A stretch of DNA of 38,693 nucleotides from [Candidatus Thermochlorobacteriaceae] bacterium GBChlB (GCA_000724175.1 JPGV01000022.1:547-39239); one strand, 5' to 3'. Positions 1 to 7,399 are shown, counted from the stretch's first letter. Numbers and translations: made by a program. The notes: generated from the letters alone by a model not told the origin.

Positions 1-155
1 TCAAACGCGCCTTGTTCGTTGATGAAAGGACCAGCGGCGATGAACATTCCTTTCGGGATATTTTCCAACATCCATTTGATATGTGCGCCCGCGTGAATCA
101 TCACATCTTGGGCGCGACCTTCGTTGCACGTCATTTGAACGACAAAGTATTTCAT
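1..155 (-). CDS. YCII-like small protein, 3' end outside window
   Basis: The first 51 codons are visible and then the gene leaves the window. The protein begins MKYFVVQMTCNEGR and continues with a stretch containing HAGAHIKWMLENIPKG and FIAAGPF. This resembles the start of YCII-related proteins: a short beta strand, a region ending in a His-containing helix, then a strand with A-G-P. Such proteins are small ferredoxin-like-fold dimers, mostly of unknown role. It starts 13 bases after the stop of the UbiA-family gene upstream, so it is probably the last visible gene of the operon that begins near 3580. The assignment rests on overall pattern only. Confidence 0.6.
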   Translation of the reverse strand, partial: MKYFVVQMTCNEGRAQDVMIHAGAHIKWMLENIPKGMFIAAGPFINEQGAF

Positions 156-168
156 GTGTTGAAGTGAG

Positions 169-1116
169 TTAAAAGGTGATGAAAATTCCAACAATTAAAC
201 CAACAATCATGAGCGCGCCGAACTGCGCGTGTAATTGCGCCGCACGAGCAACAATCATTGGGTCGACATTCGGTTGCTCGAGGGCTTGAACTTCTTTGGA
301 AAGTTTAATCGCCGCAGGAAGCGAGAGAAGCGCGAGCAACGCAAACGGTGTCAGTTGCGCGAAAGCCACAAGCAACACAAGCGTGAGGTATGCGCCAAAC
401 GAAAGCACATAGTGAAACTTCTTTGCGCCGTTTTCGCCGAGCCAAATGGCAAGTGTAGAGATGTTCGCTTTTTTATCGGCGGGAATGTCGCGCAAATTGT
501 TGATGTGCAAAATGTCATCGACAAGCAACCCGATTGGAATCGAGTAGAGAATCGGAAGCCATGAGAATGTTTTGGTTTGCACGAAGTATGCGCCGAAGAC
601 CATGAGCGTAGCGAAAGAAAGAATCACTTGCAAGTCGCCAAGTCCGCGATATTTCAAGGAGAGCGGCGGAGCGGTGTAGAAGTAGGCAGAGAGCGCGCCG
701 AAAAGCACAAGGTAAATCAAGACATTAGCGTTTTCTTTGGCATCGATGATGAAATACGCACCAATCGCAACGGCGACCAGAAATGCCACGAGCGCACCCA
801 TTGCTACTTGCTTCGGCGTGAGCGCACCTTGAACGAGAATGTTCAGCGCACCGAAGTTGTCTTTGTTATCCAACCCTGTTTTGTAATCAAAGTAATCATT
901 GACAAGATTGGTAACGATGTGAATCGCCACGCACCCCAAAATGCACAAGACGAAATTGAGAACGCTGAACTCGAAACTGACGAGTCCTTGTGCGCGCATT
1001 GTAAGCGCAATCACGCCGCCCATGACGGCGGGAATCACTGATGCGGTGAATGAATACGGACGAAACGCAATCCACCACGTTTGTGCGGACGGTTTCGGTT
1101 GAACAGCAACTTCCAT
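169..1116 (-). CDS. UbiA-family prenyltransferase (paralogue 1, MenA-like)
   Basis: A 315-residue integral membrane protein of the UbiA superfamily, which transfers an isoprenoid chain onto an aromatic or other acceptor in the membrane. The first Mg-diphosphate motif is intact at about residues 73-86 (NDYFDYKTGLDNKD). The second is intact at about 206-227, with D210 and D214 in NNLRDIPADKKAN followed by STLAIWLG. About eight hydrophobic segments surround them. The ATG at 1116 is preferred because a strong GGAGG site (1122-1126) lies five bases before it; a TTG at 1128 in the same frame overlaps that site. The layout resembles MenA (dihydroxynaphthoate prenyltransferase), but with two paralogues alongside the substrate cannot be fixed from sequence. 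It is the fourth gene of the operon. Confidence 0.88.
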   Translation of the reverse strand: MEVAVQPKPSAQTWWIAFRPYSFTASVIPAVMGGVIALTMRAQGLVSFEFSVLNFVLCILGCVAIHIVTNLVNDYFDYKTGLDNKDNFGALNILVQGALTPKQVAMGALVAFLVAVAIGAYFIIDAKENANVLIYLVLFGALSAYFYTAPPLSLKYRGLGDLQVILSFATLMVFGAYFVQTKTFSWLPILYSIPIGLLVDDILHINNLRDIPADKKANISTLAIWLGENGAKKFHYVLSFGAYLTLVLLVAFAQLTPFALLALLSLPAAIKLSKEVQALEQPNVDPMIVARAAQLHAQFGALMIVGLIVGIFITF

Positions 1117-1120
1117 TGTA

Positions 1121-1126
1121 ACCTCC
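1121..1126 (-). promoter_or_regulatory. Strong ribosome binding site
   Basis: On the minus strand GGAGGT lies just before the ATG at 1116. It is the clearest Shine-Dalgarno site in the window, where most genes have weak ones, and it decides the start of the UbiA-family gene. Confidence 0.75.
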
Positions 1127-1131
1127 AAATG

Positions 1132-1155
1132 GTTAAGCGTTAATTGTTAAGCGTT
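1132..1155. repeat. Direct repeat of a 10-mer, 14-bp period
   Basis: GTTAAGCGTT occurs at 1132-1141 and again at 1146-1155 with AATT between. The second copy overlaps the last codons of the PPOX-type gene. It could be a regulatory direct repeat or a small slippage duplication. No function can be assigned. Confidence 0.4.
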
Positions 1156-1587
1156 GATAAGAGATGTTTCTAAAACTTTTGCGGGAAACCATTGTCGCGC
1201 GAGCGAACTGACGAACCACTTCGAAACATCAAGTCGAACCGGTGCGCAAGGCGTGTAGGTTTGATACCAAGGCATTTTCGCAACGAGCATTTTTCGAACT
1301 CTATCTTCATCGGAATCGGGCAGAAGGGCGGCTTCAAATTGTGCTTGAAGAAAATCTTTCATCGCATCGTTTTGAGAAATCATCAGTGCGCCTTTGGGAT
1401 TCTGCTTCAAGTTCGCAAGCGTTTTGCCTGACTTTTCAAGCAAGAGATAAATCGTGAGGTCGTCGGAAGCGAAGTATGCGCCCAATATCCAAGGCGAGTA
1501 TTCGCCGCCCGTTGTAGCAAGGCTGATGGCGTTGTTTTCTGAAAGGATATTCAGAATCGCAGATTTGATTTCAGTTTCAGGAGTCAT
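1147..1587 (-). CDS. Pyridoxamine 5'-phosphate oxidase-family (FMN split-barrel) protein
   Basis: A 146-residue protein with the PPOX-like split-barrel pattern. An N-terminal helix is followed by a strand around residues 22-33 (SLATTGGEYSPW). A second strand carries the flavin-site signature around 47-71, with EKSGKTLANLKQNPKG, and a C-terminal tail contains LDVSKWF. Members bind FMN, F420 or haem and act as small reductases or oxidases; the cofactor cannot be read from sequence. It sits between two UbiA-family genes, 64 bases after the second and 30 before the first, in the same direction, so it is probably co-transcribed. A redox step on the prenylated product is one plausible inference. 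AAGGA lies upstream of the ATG at a rather long spacing. Confidence 0.75.
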   Translation of the reverse strand: MTPETEIKSAILNILSENNAISLATTGGEYSPWILGAYFASDDLTIYLLLEKSGKTLANLKQNPKGALMISQNDAMKDFLQAQFEAALLPDSDEDRVRKMLVAKMPWYQTYTPCAPVRLDVSKWFVSSLARQWFPAKVLETSLINA

Positions 1588-1651
1588 AATGCTTTAAGTC
1601 CTTTCGATGTTGAAGGTTGTGTTAAAAAAATTGCAAGAAATCTAAACCCGA

Positions 1652-2578
1652 TTAGTTGAACACGATTGAGAGCGCGTATCCAATCACAAGCGACAGCCCA
1701 CCAAGCGTTGCGACACCGATAGCTTGCGACATTGCAGGTTGATAAAGAGAGAGGTCTTTGTAATTACGTGTAAGTGAAACCATCTTGTATGACATTGGCG
1801 CGGTTATCAAAGCGAGCAATGACCAAACAGGAAGCGTGCCAGTGATTACACCTGCGATAAGAAACAAGTAAGCAAACAGTGTAACCGTCGTTAAGAACTT
1901 CACCGCTGTTGCTCGACCTAACTTCACAGGCAAGGTGATTTTGCCATTTTTCACATCGTCATCGTGGTCAAAGATGTTGCTCACGATTCCGACGTTCATC
2001 ACGAAGATGCCAATCGGAATAGAGGCAAGAATTGGCGACCAGTTGAAGGATTGCGTCAGCACAAAATAGACACCGAAAACAACCATCGGACCGAACGCCA
2101 AAAAGATGGAGGTTTCTCCCAAGCCGCGAAAATTCAGGCGAATCGGGGGAGAGGTGTAGAAGAACACGACAAACGCACCCAACAGCGTGAGAATCAGCAC
2201 GGGCATTCCGACGGAAAGCAAGATGTAGATGCCCGATGCCAATGCCAGCACCATACAAATCCAAAATGCGACCATCACTTGCTCCGCTGTGATGATGCCA
2301 CGCACGAGCGGGCTATCGTGAAACTGCTGGTCTTTATTGGCGAAGTTGCCGTTTTTGTAGTCGAAGTAATCGTCGATAAAATCGGCGGCAGAGTGCGCGG
2401 CAATGATGCCGAAAAACGCGAGAAGAAATATCGTCCAATCAAATGAGCCGTGAGCAAAGGCAATAATGCCGCCCAAAATTGCAGGAATCGCGCTGGTTAC
2501 GAGAAAAGGAGCGCGCGCGGCTTTAATCCATATCCCGATGTGTTCGCCTATCGTCAAGGGCTTTGATGCTGCGTTCAT
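1652..2578 (-). CDS. UbiA-family prenyltransferase (paralogue 2)
   Basis: A 308-residue membrane protein of the UbiA superfamily. The first Asp-rich motif is at about residues 69-76 (DDYFDYKN), with Asp where Asn is usual. The second is at about 200-221, SNIFDHDDDVKNGK followed by TLPVKLG, so both metal-binding sites look functional. With paralogue 1 it shares the central signature of a GLG loop followed by FG-x-YFV and W-x-PIL-x-SIPIG, which points to duplication inside this operon. The unusual FDHDDD second motif sets it apart and may mean a different acceptor. It begins 21 bases after the stop of paralogue 3. Substrate unknown. Confidence 0.86.
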   Translation of the reverse strand: MNAASKPLTIGEHIGIWIKAARAPFLVTSAIPAILGGIIAFAHGSFDWTIFLLAFFGIIAAHSAADFIDDYFDYKNGNFANKDQQFHDSPLVRGIITAEQVMVAFWICMVLALASGIYILLSVGMPVLILTLLGAFVVFFYTSPPIRLNFRGLGETSIFLAFGPMVVFGVYFVLTQSFNWSPILASIPIGIFVMNVGIVSNIFDHDDDVKNGKITLPVKLGRATAVKFLTTVTLFAYLFLIAGVITGTLPVWSLLALITAPMSYKMVSLTRNYKDLSLYQPAMSQAIGVATLGGLSLVIGYALSIVFN

Positions 2579-2599
2579 AAGTCGATTTGAGTTTAGAGG

Positions 2600-3580
2600 T
2601 TAAGAGAAAATCAGTCCAATGCTTACCAACACGCCGAAGGAGATTAAGACGGCAATCGAGCGAACGGTTGCCCAAAGGTATTCATGCACTTCGCTGCGAT
2701 TGGCTTCAACCGTTTTGACCACAGAAATCGCAAATGGAATCGAGAGCAAACCGAGAAGTGTGAGTACAGGAAGAACTTGGAAGACAACGCCGAGTATCAA
2801 ACTGATATACCCAGCAATGAGCAACGACTTGATAATCGTATTATTGAGTTTGATAACAAACGTGTTTCCCGCCTCTTGTCGAATTTCGTAGCGCGCACCT
2901 TTGAGATACGCCACAACGGTTACGAAGCAAGCAATGGGAATCGACATCGCGAGCGTAGTCATATCAGCCGTCGGATTGAGCGCGTAATAAGCACCCATCA
3001 TGGAGAGCGGTCCGAAGGTGATAAAGATGACGACTTCCTTGTAGCCGCGTAGCATCAAGGGCGTGAAGAAAATTGCCACAAGCCCACCTAACAGCGCAAA
3101 CAGGAGAATTTCATAACCAACCTTGAACACGAAATACCCGCCGATGAGTGCGTCAATTGCGAGGCATAGTATGCCTGCAAGCAAGGTTTTTTCGTCCTTG
3201 AAAAGCCTATCGGCGAAGAACGGTCGCCATCCAGCAAAAATTTTGGTATGCGCATCGCGCTGGTCGGTGTGGAAGTTGGTGCCATAGTAGTAGAGGTAAT
3301 CGCCACCGGCTTGTCCGATAAAAAGCCCAAGCGCAACAAGCGCAAACGCAAATGCATCAAAATAGCCTTGATGAAACACGATTGCGCCTGTAACCATCGC
3401 AGGAATAATCGACGCGCTAAACAGCAAGACTTTTATGACACGAATGGCGCGCTCGCGTTCAGGCGAGAGTGCAACAGGTGCAGACGGAGCATTTACAGTA
3501 GAATTGCTGAGGGGCAGAGAAGCAGACAAAGGCATACGGCTATCTAAAACCGTATCGGTCGTGTTACGAGATACTGACAT
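2600..3580 (-). CDS. Divergent UbiA-family protein (paralogue 3) with altered Asp motifs
   Basis: A 326-residue membrane protein that aligns over most of its length with the two paralogues downstream, for example FTPLMLRGYKEVVIF and FGPLSMMGAYYA against their loop and FG-x-YFV segments. The catalytic motifs have changed. The first reads GGDYLYYYGTNFHTDQRD at about residues 93-109, so only the first Asp is kept and the second is Tyr. The second motif region, about 228-246, has YEIRQEAGN with two Glu and no Asp. It also has a roughly 45-residue polar Ser/Pro/Ala-rich N-terminal extension, so a start at Met16 is possible. It is the first gene of the operon, directly below the palindrome at 3611-3626. 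It may be a non-catalytic partner or an enzyme with altered chemistry. Confidence 0.78.
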   Translation of the reverse strand: MSVSRNTTDTVLDSRMPLSASLPLSNSTVNAPSAPVALSPERERAIRVIKVLLFSASIIPAMVTGAIVFHQGYFDAFAFALVALGLFIGQAGGDYLYYYGTNFHTDQRDAHTKIFAGWRPFFADRLFKDEKTLLAGILCLAIDALIGGYFVFKVGYEILLFALLGGLVAIFFTPLMLRGYKEVVIFITFGPLSMMGAYYALNPTADMTTLAMSIPIACFVTVVAYLKGARYEIRQEAGNTFVIKLNNTIIKSLLIAGYISLILGVVFQVLPVLTLLGLLSIPFAISVVKTVEANRSEVHEYLWATVRSIAVLISFGVLVSIGLIFS

Positions 3581-3610
3581 ATTGGCTCAAACTTGAAGTT
3601 GATAAGAAAT

Positions 3611-3626
3611 GACCGACTCGTCGGTC
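3611..3626. promoter_or_regulatory. Perfect 16-bp palindrome, candidate TetR-family operator
   Basis: GACCGAC-TC-GTCGGTC has two perfect 7-base arms around a 2-base centre. Its core ACCGAC/GTCGGT resembles known TetR-family operators that use ACCGAC or ACCGACCG half-sites. It lies 31 bases upstream of the first UbiA-family gene and about 180 upstream of the divergent PepSY-like gene. That placement fits repression of the UbiA operon by a regulator encoded elsewhere. Confidence 0.6.
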
Positions 3627-3718
3627 GGTTATTTGAATCGGCAGCATTAACCCGACAGCGATGCATTACGTTCAACGGTGTGTATCTTTTTTCTGAATCC
3701 CGTTCTTCATCTAAATGC

Positions 3719-3750
3719 GTCCGAACGAGAAACTTTGGGCTTTTTCGGAC
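3719..3750. promoter_or_regulatory. Inverted repeat upstream of PepSY-like gene
   Basis: GTCCGAA (3719-3725) is matched exactly by TTCGGAC (3744-3750) across 18 bases, ending about 58 bases before the ATG of the PepSY-like gene. It could be an operator or a leader hairpin. Only the symmetry is seen. Confidence 0.35.
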
Positions 3751-3808
3751 CGTTAAAACGAGGTAATTTCAACCAAGTTTTTGCTCTTCTAACACAAACT
3801 GTTTGCCA

Positions 3809-4975
3809 ATGACTACATCTCGTTCTCTGGTTGCTGCTGTTGTTCTTTTGGTTGCCTTCTGCTCTGCCGCGCTTGCTCAAGAAGGGCGCACGCTGAAAAA
3901 GAAATCCGAACCTGTCAAGGTTGAGTCGTCCAAAGCTGCTGTGAAAATCGAGTTGCCCAAAAAAGTTCAGGAATCTTTTGAGCGTGACTACCCAAATGCG
4001 GTCGTTACAGGCATTTCCGAAACTGTCAGGAAGTCCGACAAGCTCGTCAAAGTCGAGAGCATTGATGGCGATGTCAGCCGAGTGATTCTCTACACGCTTA
4101 CGGGTCAGCCAGTTGAGATTACCGAGTCGATTGCGGTACTTGACTTGCCGGAACTTGTTAAGGAAGCTGTGAAAACAGAAACTCCTAACGCTGAAATTTC
4201 GTCCGCGAAGAAAATCATCAGCGCAGCGCCGACGCTTTACGAAGTCGTCCTACTTGCTCATGGCGAAAAAGAAACGGCGCTTTTTGATAGCAAAGGAAAC
4301 TTGGTCAAAAAAGTAGATGCCCTGCCCAGCGCGGTGGCGCGCGCGTTCCAAAAAATGTTTCCCGACGCGGAAATCGTCGAGTATCGCAAACTCACGAGCG
4401 ATGGCTATATCAAATACGCCGTTGAAAGCCGCGACGGACAAATTGCCCGCGAGGTCATCTTTTCCGAAGAGGGCGATGCTGTGAAAATCACGGAAACCAT
4501 GTCGCCGCTTGCCTTGCCTGAATCGGTCAAGCAAACCTTAGCAGATACTTATGCTGATGAGAAAATCGCCGTTGCCAAAAAGGTTGTAACGATTGAATAT
4601 CAAATTGGCGTTGGAGATAGCGGCAAAACGATTGTCTCGCTTGATGCGTCAGGAAATCTTTTAGGCATAGATGACCCGACCGCGTCTGCGCCGCCCGCGT
4701 TGCGAGCCGAAGAGGTCAAGCCGGCTGATGTGAAAACCATGCTATTGAATCCGCTTCCGCCGCCTGCAGTCACTGCGCTTGTCGCGCCCGTTGCACCGCT
4801 TGATACAAACACACTTGCAGGTCGCCGCTCAATGATTGCAAGCATGGATTCCATTGAGGCAAAAGCAAAACGCCGCGTCATCATCATCAATCGTTATCAT
4901 CAGCCGACGATTGCATGGCTGCCGCCCTTGGTGCGGTTTAGAACTTGGGGATGGCGTCGCGGATTTTGGTGGTAA
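3809..4975 (+). CDS. Secreted protein with four PepSY-like repeats
   Basis: A 388-residue exported protein. The ATG at 3809 is preferred over an in-frame TTG two codons earlier because the signal peptide starts there; cleavage is likely after ALA-23. The body holds four related units of about 60 residues at roughly 49-110, 113-171, 172-235 and 236-290. Each opens with LP-x2-V followed by a helix, a P-[ND]-A segment and then paired strands. This is the pattern of the PepSY-like (putative beta-lactamase-inhibitor-like) family common in Bacteroidota. A Pro/Ala-rich stretch follows. The last 35 residues are very basic and aromatic, with RRVIIINRYHQP and FRTWGWRRGFWW. Such proteins are periplasmic or surface proteins of unknown function. 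It stands alone, divergent from the UbiA operon. Confidence 0.75.
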   Translation: MTTSRSLVAAVVLLVAFCSAALAQEGRTLKKKSEPVKVESSKAAVKIELPKKVQESFERDYPNAVVTGISETVRKSDKLVKVESIDGDVSRVILYTLTGQPVEITESIAVLDLPELVKEAVKTETPNAEISSAKKIISAAPTLYEVVLLAHGEKETALFDSKGNLVKKVDALPSAVARAFQKMFPDAEIVEYRKLTSDGYIKYAVESRDGQIAREVIFSEEGDAVKITETMSPLALPESVKQTLADTYADEKIAVAKKVVTIEYQIGVGDSGKTIVSLDASGNLLGIDDPTASAPPALRAEEVKPADVKTMLLNPLPPPAVTALVAPVAPLDTNTLAGRRSMIASMDSIEAKAKRRVIIINRYHQPTIAWLPPLVRFRTWGWRRGFWW

Positions 4976-5224
4976 AAACGACGTGCATGGCTGATGCGCC
5001 GCATAAATTTAACAAGAGACAGATGGCGACTACCGCCACAAAAGCCGACTATCCGGCAATCTATACCGTTCAAGACTACTTCGCGTTGGAGGCTGCGGTC
5101 GCCGACGCGAAGGGAAAAAATCGAGTTGCGCTCGCTTGGAATCATGCTCTTGATGAAGGAAATTTACCGCGACATTGCTTTTCCGAATCCGAAAAAGAAA
5201 CCGATAAAAACGCTGTTGAGGTAA
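4976..5224 (+). other. Gap with possible Uma2-like N-terminal fragment
   Basis: No convincing complete gene lies here. A frame opening at ATG 5023 reads MATTATKADYPAIYTVQDYF and then ALEAAVADAKGKN. The YTV-x-[DE]-YFALE portion resembles the start of Uma2-family (DUF820) nuclease-like proteins. The resemblance fades within about 50 codons, and the frame then runs into miaE in another frame. It may be a degraded remnant or chance. Confidence 0.2.
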
Positions 5225-5827
5225 ATGCGCCAGACATTCCCGCTTGTCTATCAAACGCCTGCCCTTTGGGCGACAACTGTTCTCGCCGAACCGATGGCGC
5301 TGCTCTCCGACCATGCTTACTTGGAGCGCAAAGCGGCGTCCAATGCACTCGACTTACTGAACCGTTGGGCGGAGCCGACGTGTCCCGACACTTGGGTGCA
5401 GACACTTGCACACGTGGCACAGGACGAAACAGCGCATCTTTACAGCGTCTCGCGGCTCATTGCCAAACGCGGCGGCGTGCTCCCACGCTCGCATAAAAAT
5501 CAATATGCCAACGACATGCGCGGCTTAGTGCGCGTCGGCAGAGGCAAGCTCGATATTCTCGACCGCTTGCTGGTCTCTGCCCTGATTGAAGTTCGATCGT
5601 GCGAGCGATTTTTGATACTGGCAGAAACAGCAGAAGATGCGGAACTTGCGCACCTTTACAAAAGCCTCTTTGCATCGGAAGCGGGACACTACAAAACCTT
5701 TCTCAGCCTTGCCGAAACTGTAACAGACGCCGACGTCGTCGCCGCGCGTTGGTCGGAACTCTTGGAACGCGAAGCAGAGATAATTCAAGCGCAACCCAAA
5801 GGCGCAAGGCTACATAGCGGTTTCTGA
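5225..5827 (+). CDS. miaE: tRNA 2-methylthio-N6-isopentenyladenosine(37) hydroxylase
   Basis: A 200-residue ferritin-like non-haem di-iron monooxygenase of the MiaE family. It hydroxylates the isopentenyl group of ms2i6A at tRNA position 37. Candidate iron ligands follow the family pattern: E34 (in SDHAYLERKAASNAL), E68-x2-H71 (QDETAHL), E122 (EVRSCERF) and E152-x2-H155 (SEAGHYKTF). The N-terminal FPLVYQTPALW matches the usual start, which supports the ATG at 5225; GAGG ends only three bases before it, an unusually tight spacing. MtaB, which also modifies position 37 but on t6A tRNAs, is encoded nearby on the opposite strand. MiaB and MiaA, which would supply the substrate, are not in the window. 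Confidence 0.88.
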   Translation: MRQTFPLVYQTPALWATTVLAEPMALLSDHAYLERKAASNALDLLNRWAEPTCPDTWVQTLAHVAQDETAHLYSVSRLIAKRGGVLPRSHKNQYANDMRGLVRVGRGKLDILDRLLVSALIEVRSCERFLILAETAEDAELAHLYKSLFASEAGHYKTFLSLAETVTDADVVAARWSELLEREAEIIQAQPKGARLHSGF

Positions 5828-5899
5828 ATTCGCCTGTATTTTCAATGGAGTTCCCTTTCACGAGAGCGACATTGGCGGCGTGATGAGCCACTGTTGTAG

Positions 5900-6010
5900 T
5901 TACTTCAATTTATCTTTGAACCACTGCGTCAGGTGTGTGTTAGGTCCGACAGCAAAAATAATCCCGACGCCAATCAGCAGCATCACGATAATGATGATGA
6001 TTTCTTCCAT
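5900..6010 (-). CDS. 36-residue single-span membrane protein
   Basis: A small open frame coding MEEIIIIIVMLLIGVGIIFA followed by VGPNTHLTQWFKDKLK. It has an acidic N-terminus, one hydrophobic helix of about 18 residues and a short amphipathic cationic tail. The start lies 12 bases after the stop of mtaB in the same direction, with CAGG just upstream, so the two are probably co-transcribed. The regular composition and tight spacing support a real gene. No family is recognised. It could be a small membrane-complex subunit or a membrane-active peptide; the tail WFKDKLK would lie on the side opposite the N-terminus. Confidence 0.6.
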   Translation of the reverse strand: MEEIIIIIVMLLIGVGIIFAVGPNTHLTQWFKDKLK

Positions 6011-6022
6011 AGCCTGGTCAAT

Positions 6023-7399
6023 TTAATTCGTTAGTGCGCCAATGGCGTTCAGGTCGCTATCAATGCTCATCAATCGCACCTGCCTGAGTTGCCCGACAAG
6101 CGTTTCTCGCGCCCATTCCTTTGATGGCACTTCAATGCCGACGCGCACATAATTCGCCGAATGCCCGTAGACACACAGTTTTTCAGTGGGTTGTAGCCCG
6201 TCGCTGATGTCGGCGTCGTCGGAAAACTCGTTCTCGAACAAAACCTCGACCGTTTCACCCAAGAAGCGAGAGACAAAGGCTTTCTTTTTGAAATACGATA
6301 GCTCATGCAGTTTTTGATTTCTCGCTTTTTTGACGATAGCAGGAACTGCTGTAAGTGTGGCACTCGCAAGAAGGTCGGCGGCGTGCGTGTTCGGTCGCTC
6401 TGAAAACGTGAAGATGTGCAAGTAGGAAATCGGCAGCGATTGAATAAACTCGTAAGTTTCTTCGAACTGCTCGTCGGTCTCGCTTGGAAAGCCGACAATC
6501 ACATCTGCGCCGATACAGACATGGGGAATTTTCGAGACGACTTCCAAGACGCGCTCGCGGTAAAGATCTTTGTTATATCGTCGGCGCATCAGTTTTAGAA
6601 TTTCCGCCGAACCGGATTGCATTGGCAAATGAAAATGCGGCACAATGCGCGTCGATGCGGCGATAAAATCAATCATCTCGCTCGTAAGCAAATTCGGCTC
6701 AATGGAACTGATGCGCAGGCGCGGAATTGGCAGGTCATTGAGCGCTTGAAGTAATTCAAAAAACGACGCGCCAAATTTAACGCCATAGTCGCCGATATTG
6801 ACGCCGGTCAGCACAATTTCCTGATAGCCTGCGTCAATAAGCAATCGCGCCTGCATGACGGTTTTTTCAATCGATTCAGAGCGCGACGCGCCGCGCGCCA
6901 GTGGAATTGTGCAATACGAACAGTTGTAATCGCAGCCGTCTTGAACTTTCAGGTAAGCGCGCGTTTGGTCGTGTTGTCGGTCGAGCAAGATAGAATGACC
7001 GAACCCAAATGTATCAACGGTTGAAATGTCGCTGACAAAAATGCGTGCCTCGCCCGTTTTTTGAAAGTCGTTCAAGAGCGACGTCATTTCAAATTTTTCT
7101 TTCGCGCCCAAGACGGCATCGACGCCCTCAATCGAGGCGAGCGTTTCGGGTTCAAGTTGCGCGTAGCATCCGACGACTGCGATGTAGCTTTCAGGCGAGT
7201 GTTTGAGCGCCTTTCGAACCGCGTTGCGGCACTTTGCGTCGGCGTGTTCGGTAACGCTGCACGTGTTGATAATCGTCAGGTCGGTTTCTTCGCCAAATGG
7301 AACGAGCTTATAGCCTTGTTTCAAAAACGCCTGCGCAAGTGCAGAGGACTCGGCGACATTGAGCTTGCAGCCGAGCGTGTATGTAGAAATGCGTTTCAT
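6023..7399 (-). CDS. mtaB: tRNA (N6-threonylcarbamoyladenosine(37)-C2)-methylthiotransferase MtaB
   Basis: A 458-residue radical-SAM methylthiotransferase. The N-terminal UPF0004 domain has its three cluster cysteines at C11 (in TLGCKLN, the MtaB-type variant), C47 (INTCSVT) and C78 (VVGCYAQ). The radical-SAM motif C156-x3-C160-x2-C163 (CDYNCSYC) follows. The C-terminal region is TRAM-like. It inserts a methylthio group at C2 of t6A37 in tRNAs reading ANN codons, using two iron-sulfur clusters and two SAM. The length is normal for the family. It is divergent from the tryptophan dioxygenase gene across 86 bases and is followed by the 36-residue membrane protein. Confidence 0.93.
   Translation of the reverse strand: MKRISTYTLGCKLNVAESSALAQAFLKQGYKLVPFGEETDLTIINTCSVTEHADAKCRNAVRKALKHSPESYIAVVGCYAQLEPETLASIEGVDAVLGAKEKFEMTSLLNDFQKTGEARIFVSDISTVDTFGFGHSILLDRQHDQTRAYLKVQDGCDYNCSYCTIPLARGASRSESIEKTVMQARLLIDAGYQEIVLTGVNIGDYGVKFGASFFELLQALNDLPIPRLRISSIEPNLLTSEMIDFIAASTRIVPHFHLPMQSGSAEILKLMRRRYNKDLYRERVLEVVSKIPHVCIGADVIVGFPSETDEQFEETYEFIQSLPISYLHIFTFSERPNTHAADLLASATLTAVPAIVKKARNQKLHELSYFKKKAFVSRFLGETVEVLFENEFSDDADISDGLQPTEKLCVYGHSANYVRVGIEVPSKEWARETLVGQLRQVRLMSIDSDLNAIGALTN

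Noticed and set aside
577-1041. Long plus-strand frame opposite the first UbiA-family gene
   Set aside because: It is an antisense shadow: the charged His/Arg/Glu-rich translation has no domain pattern, while the minus frame has clear motifs.
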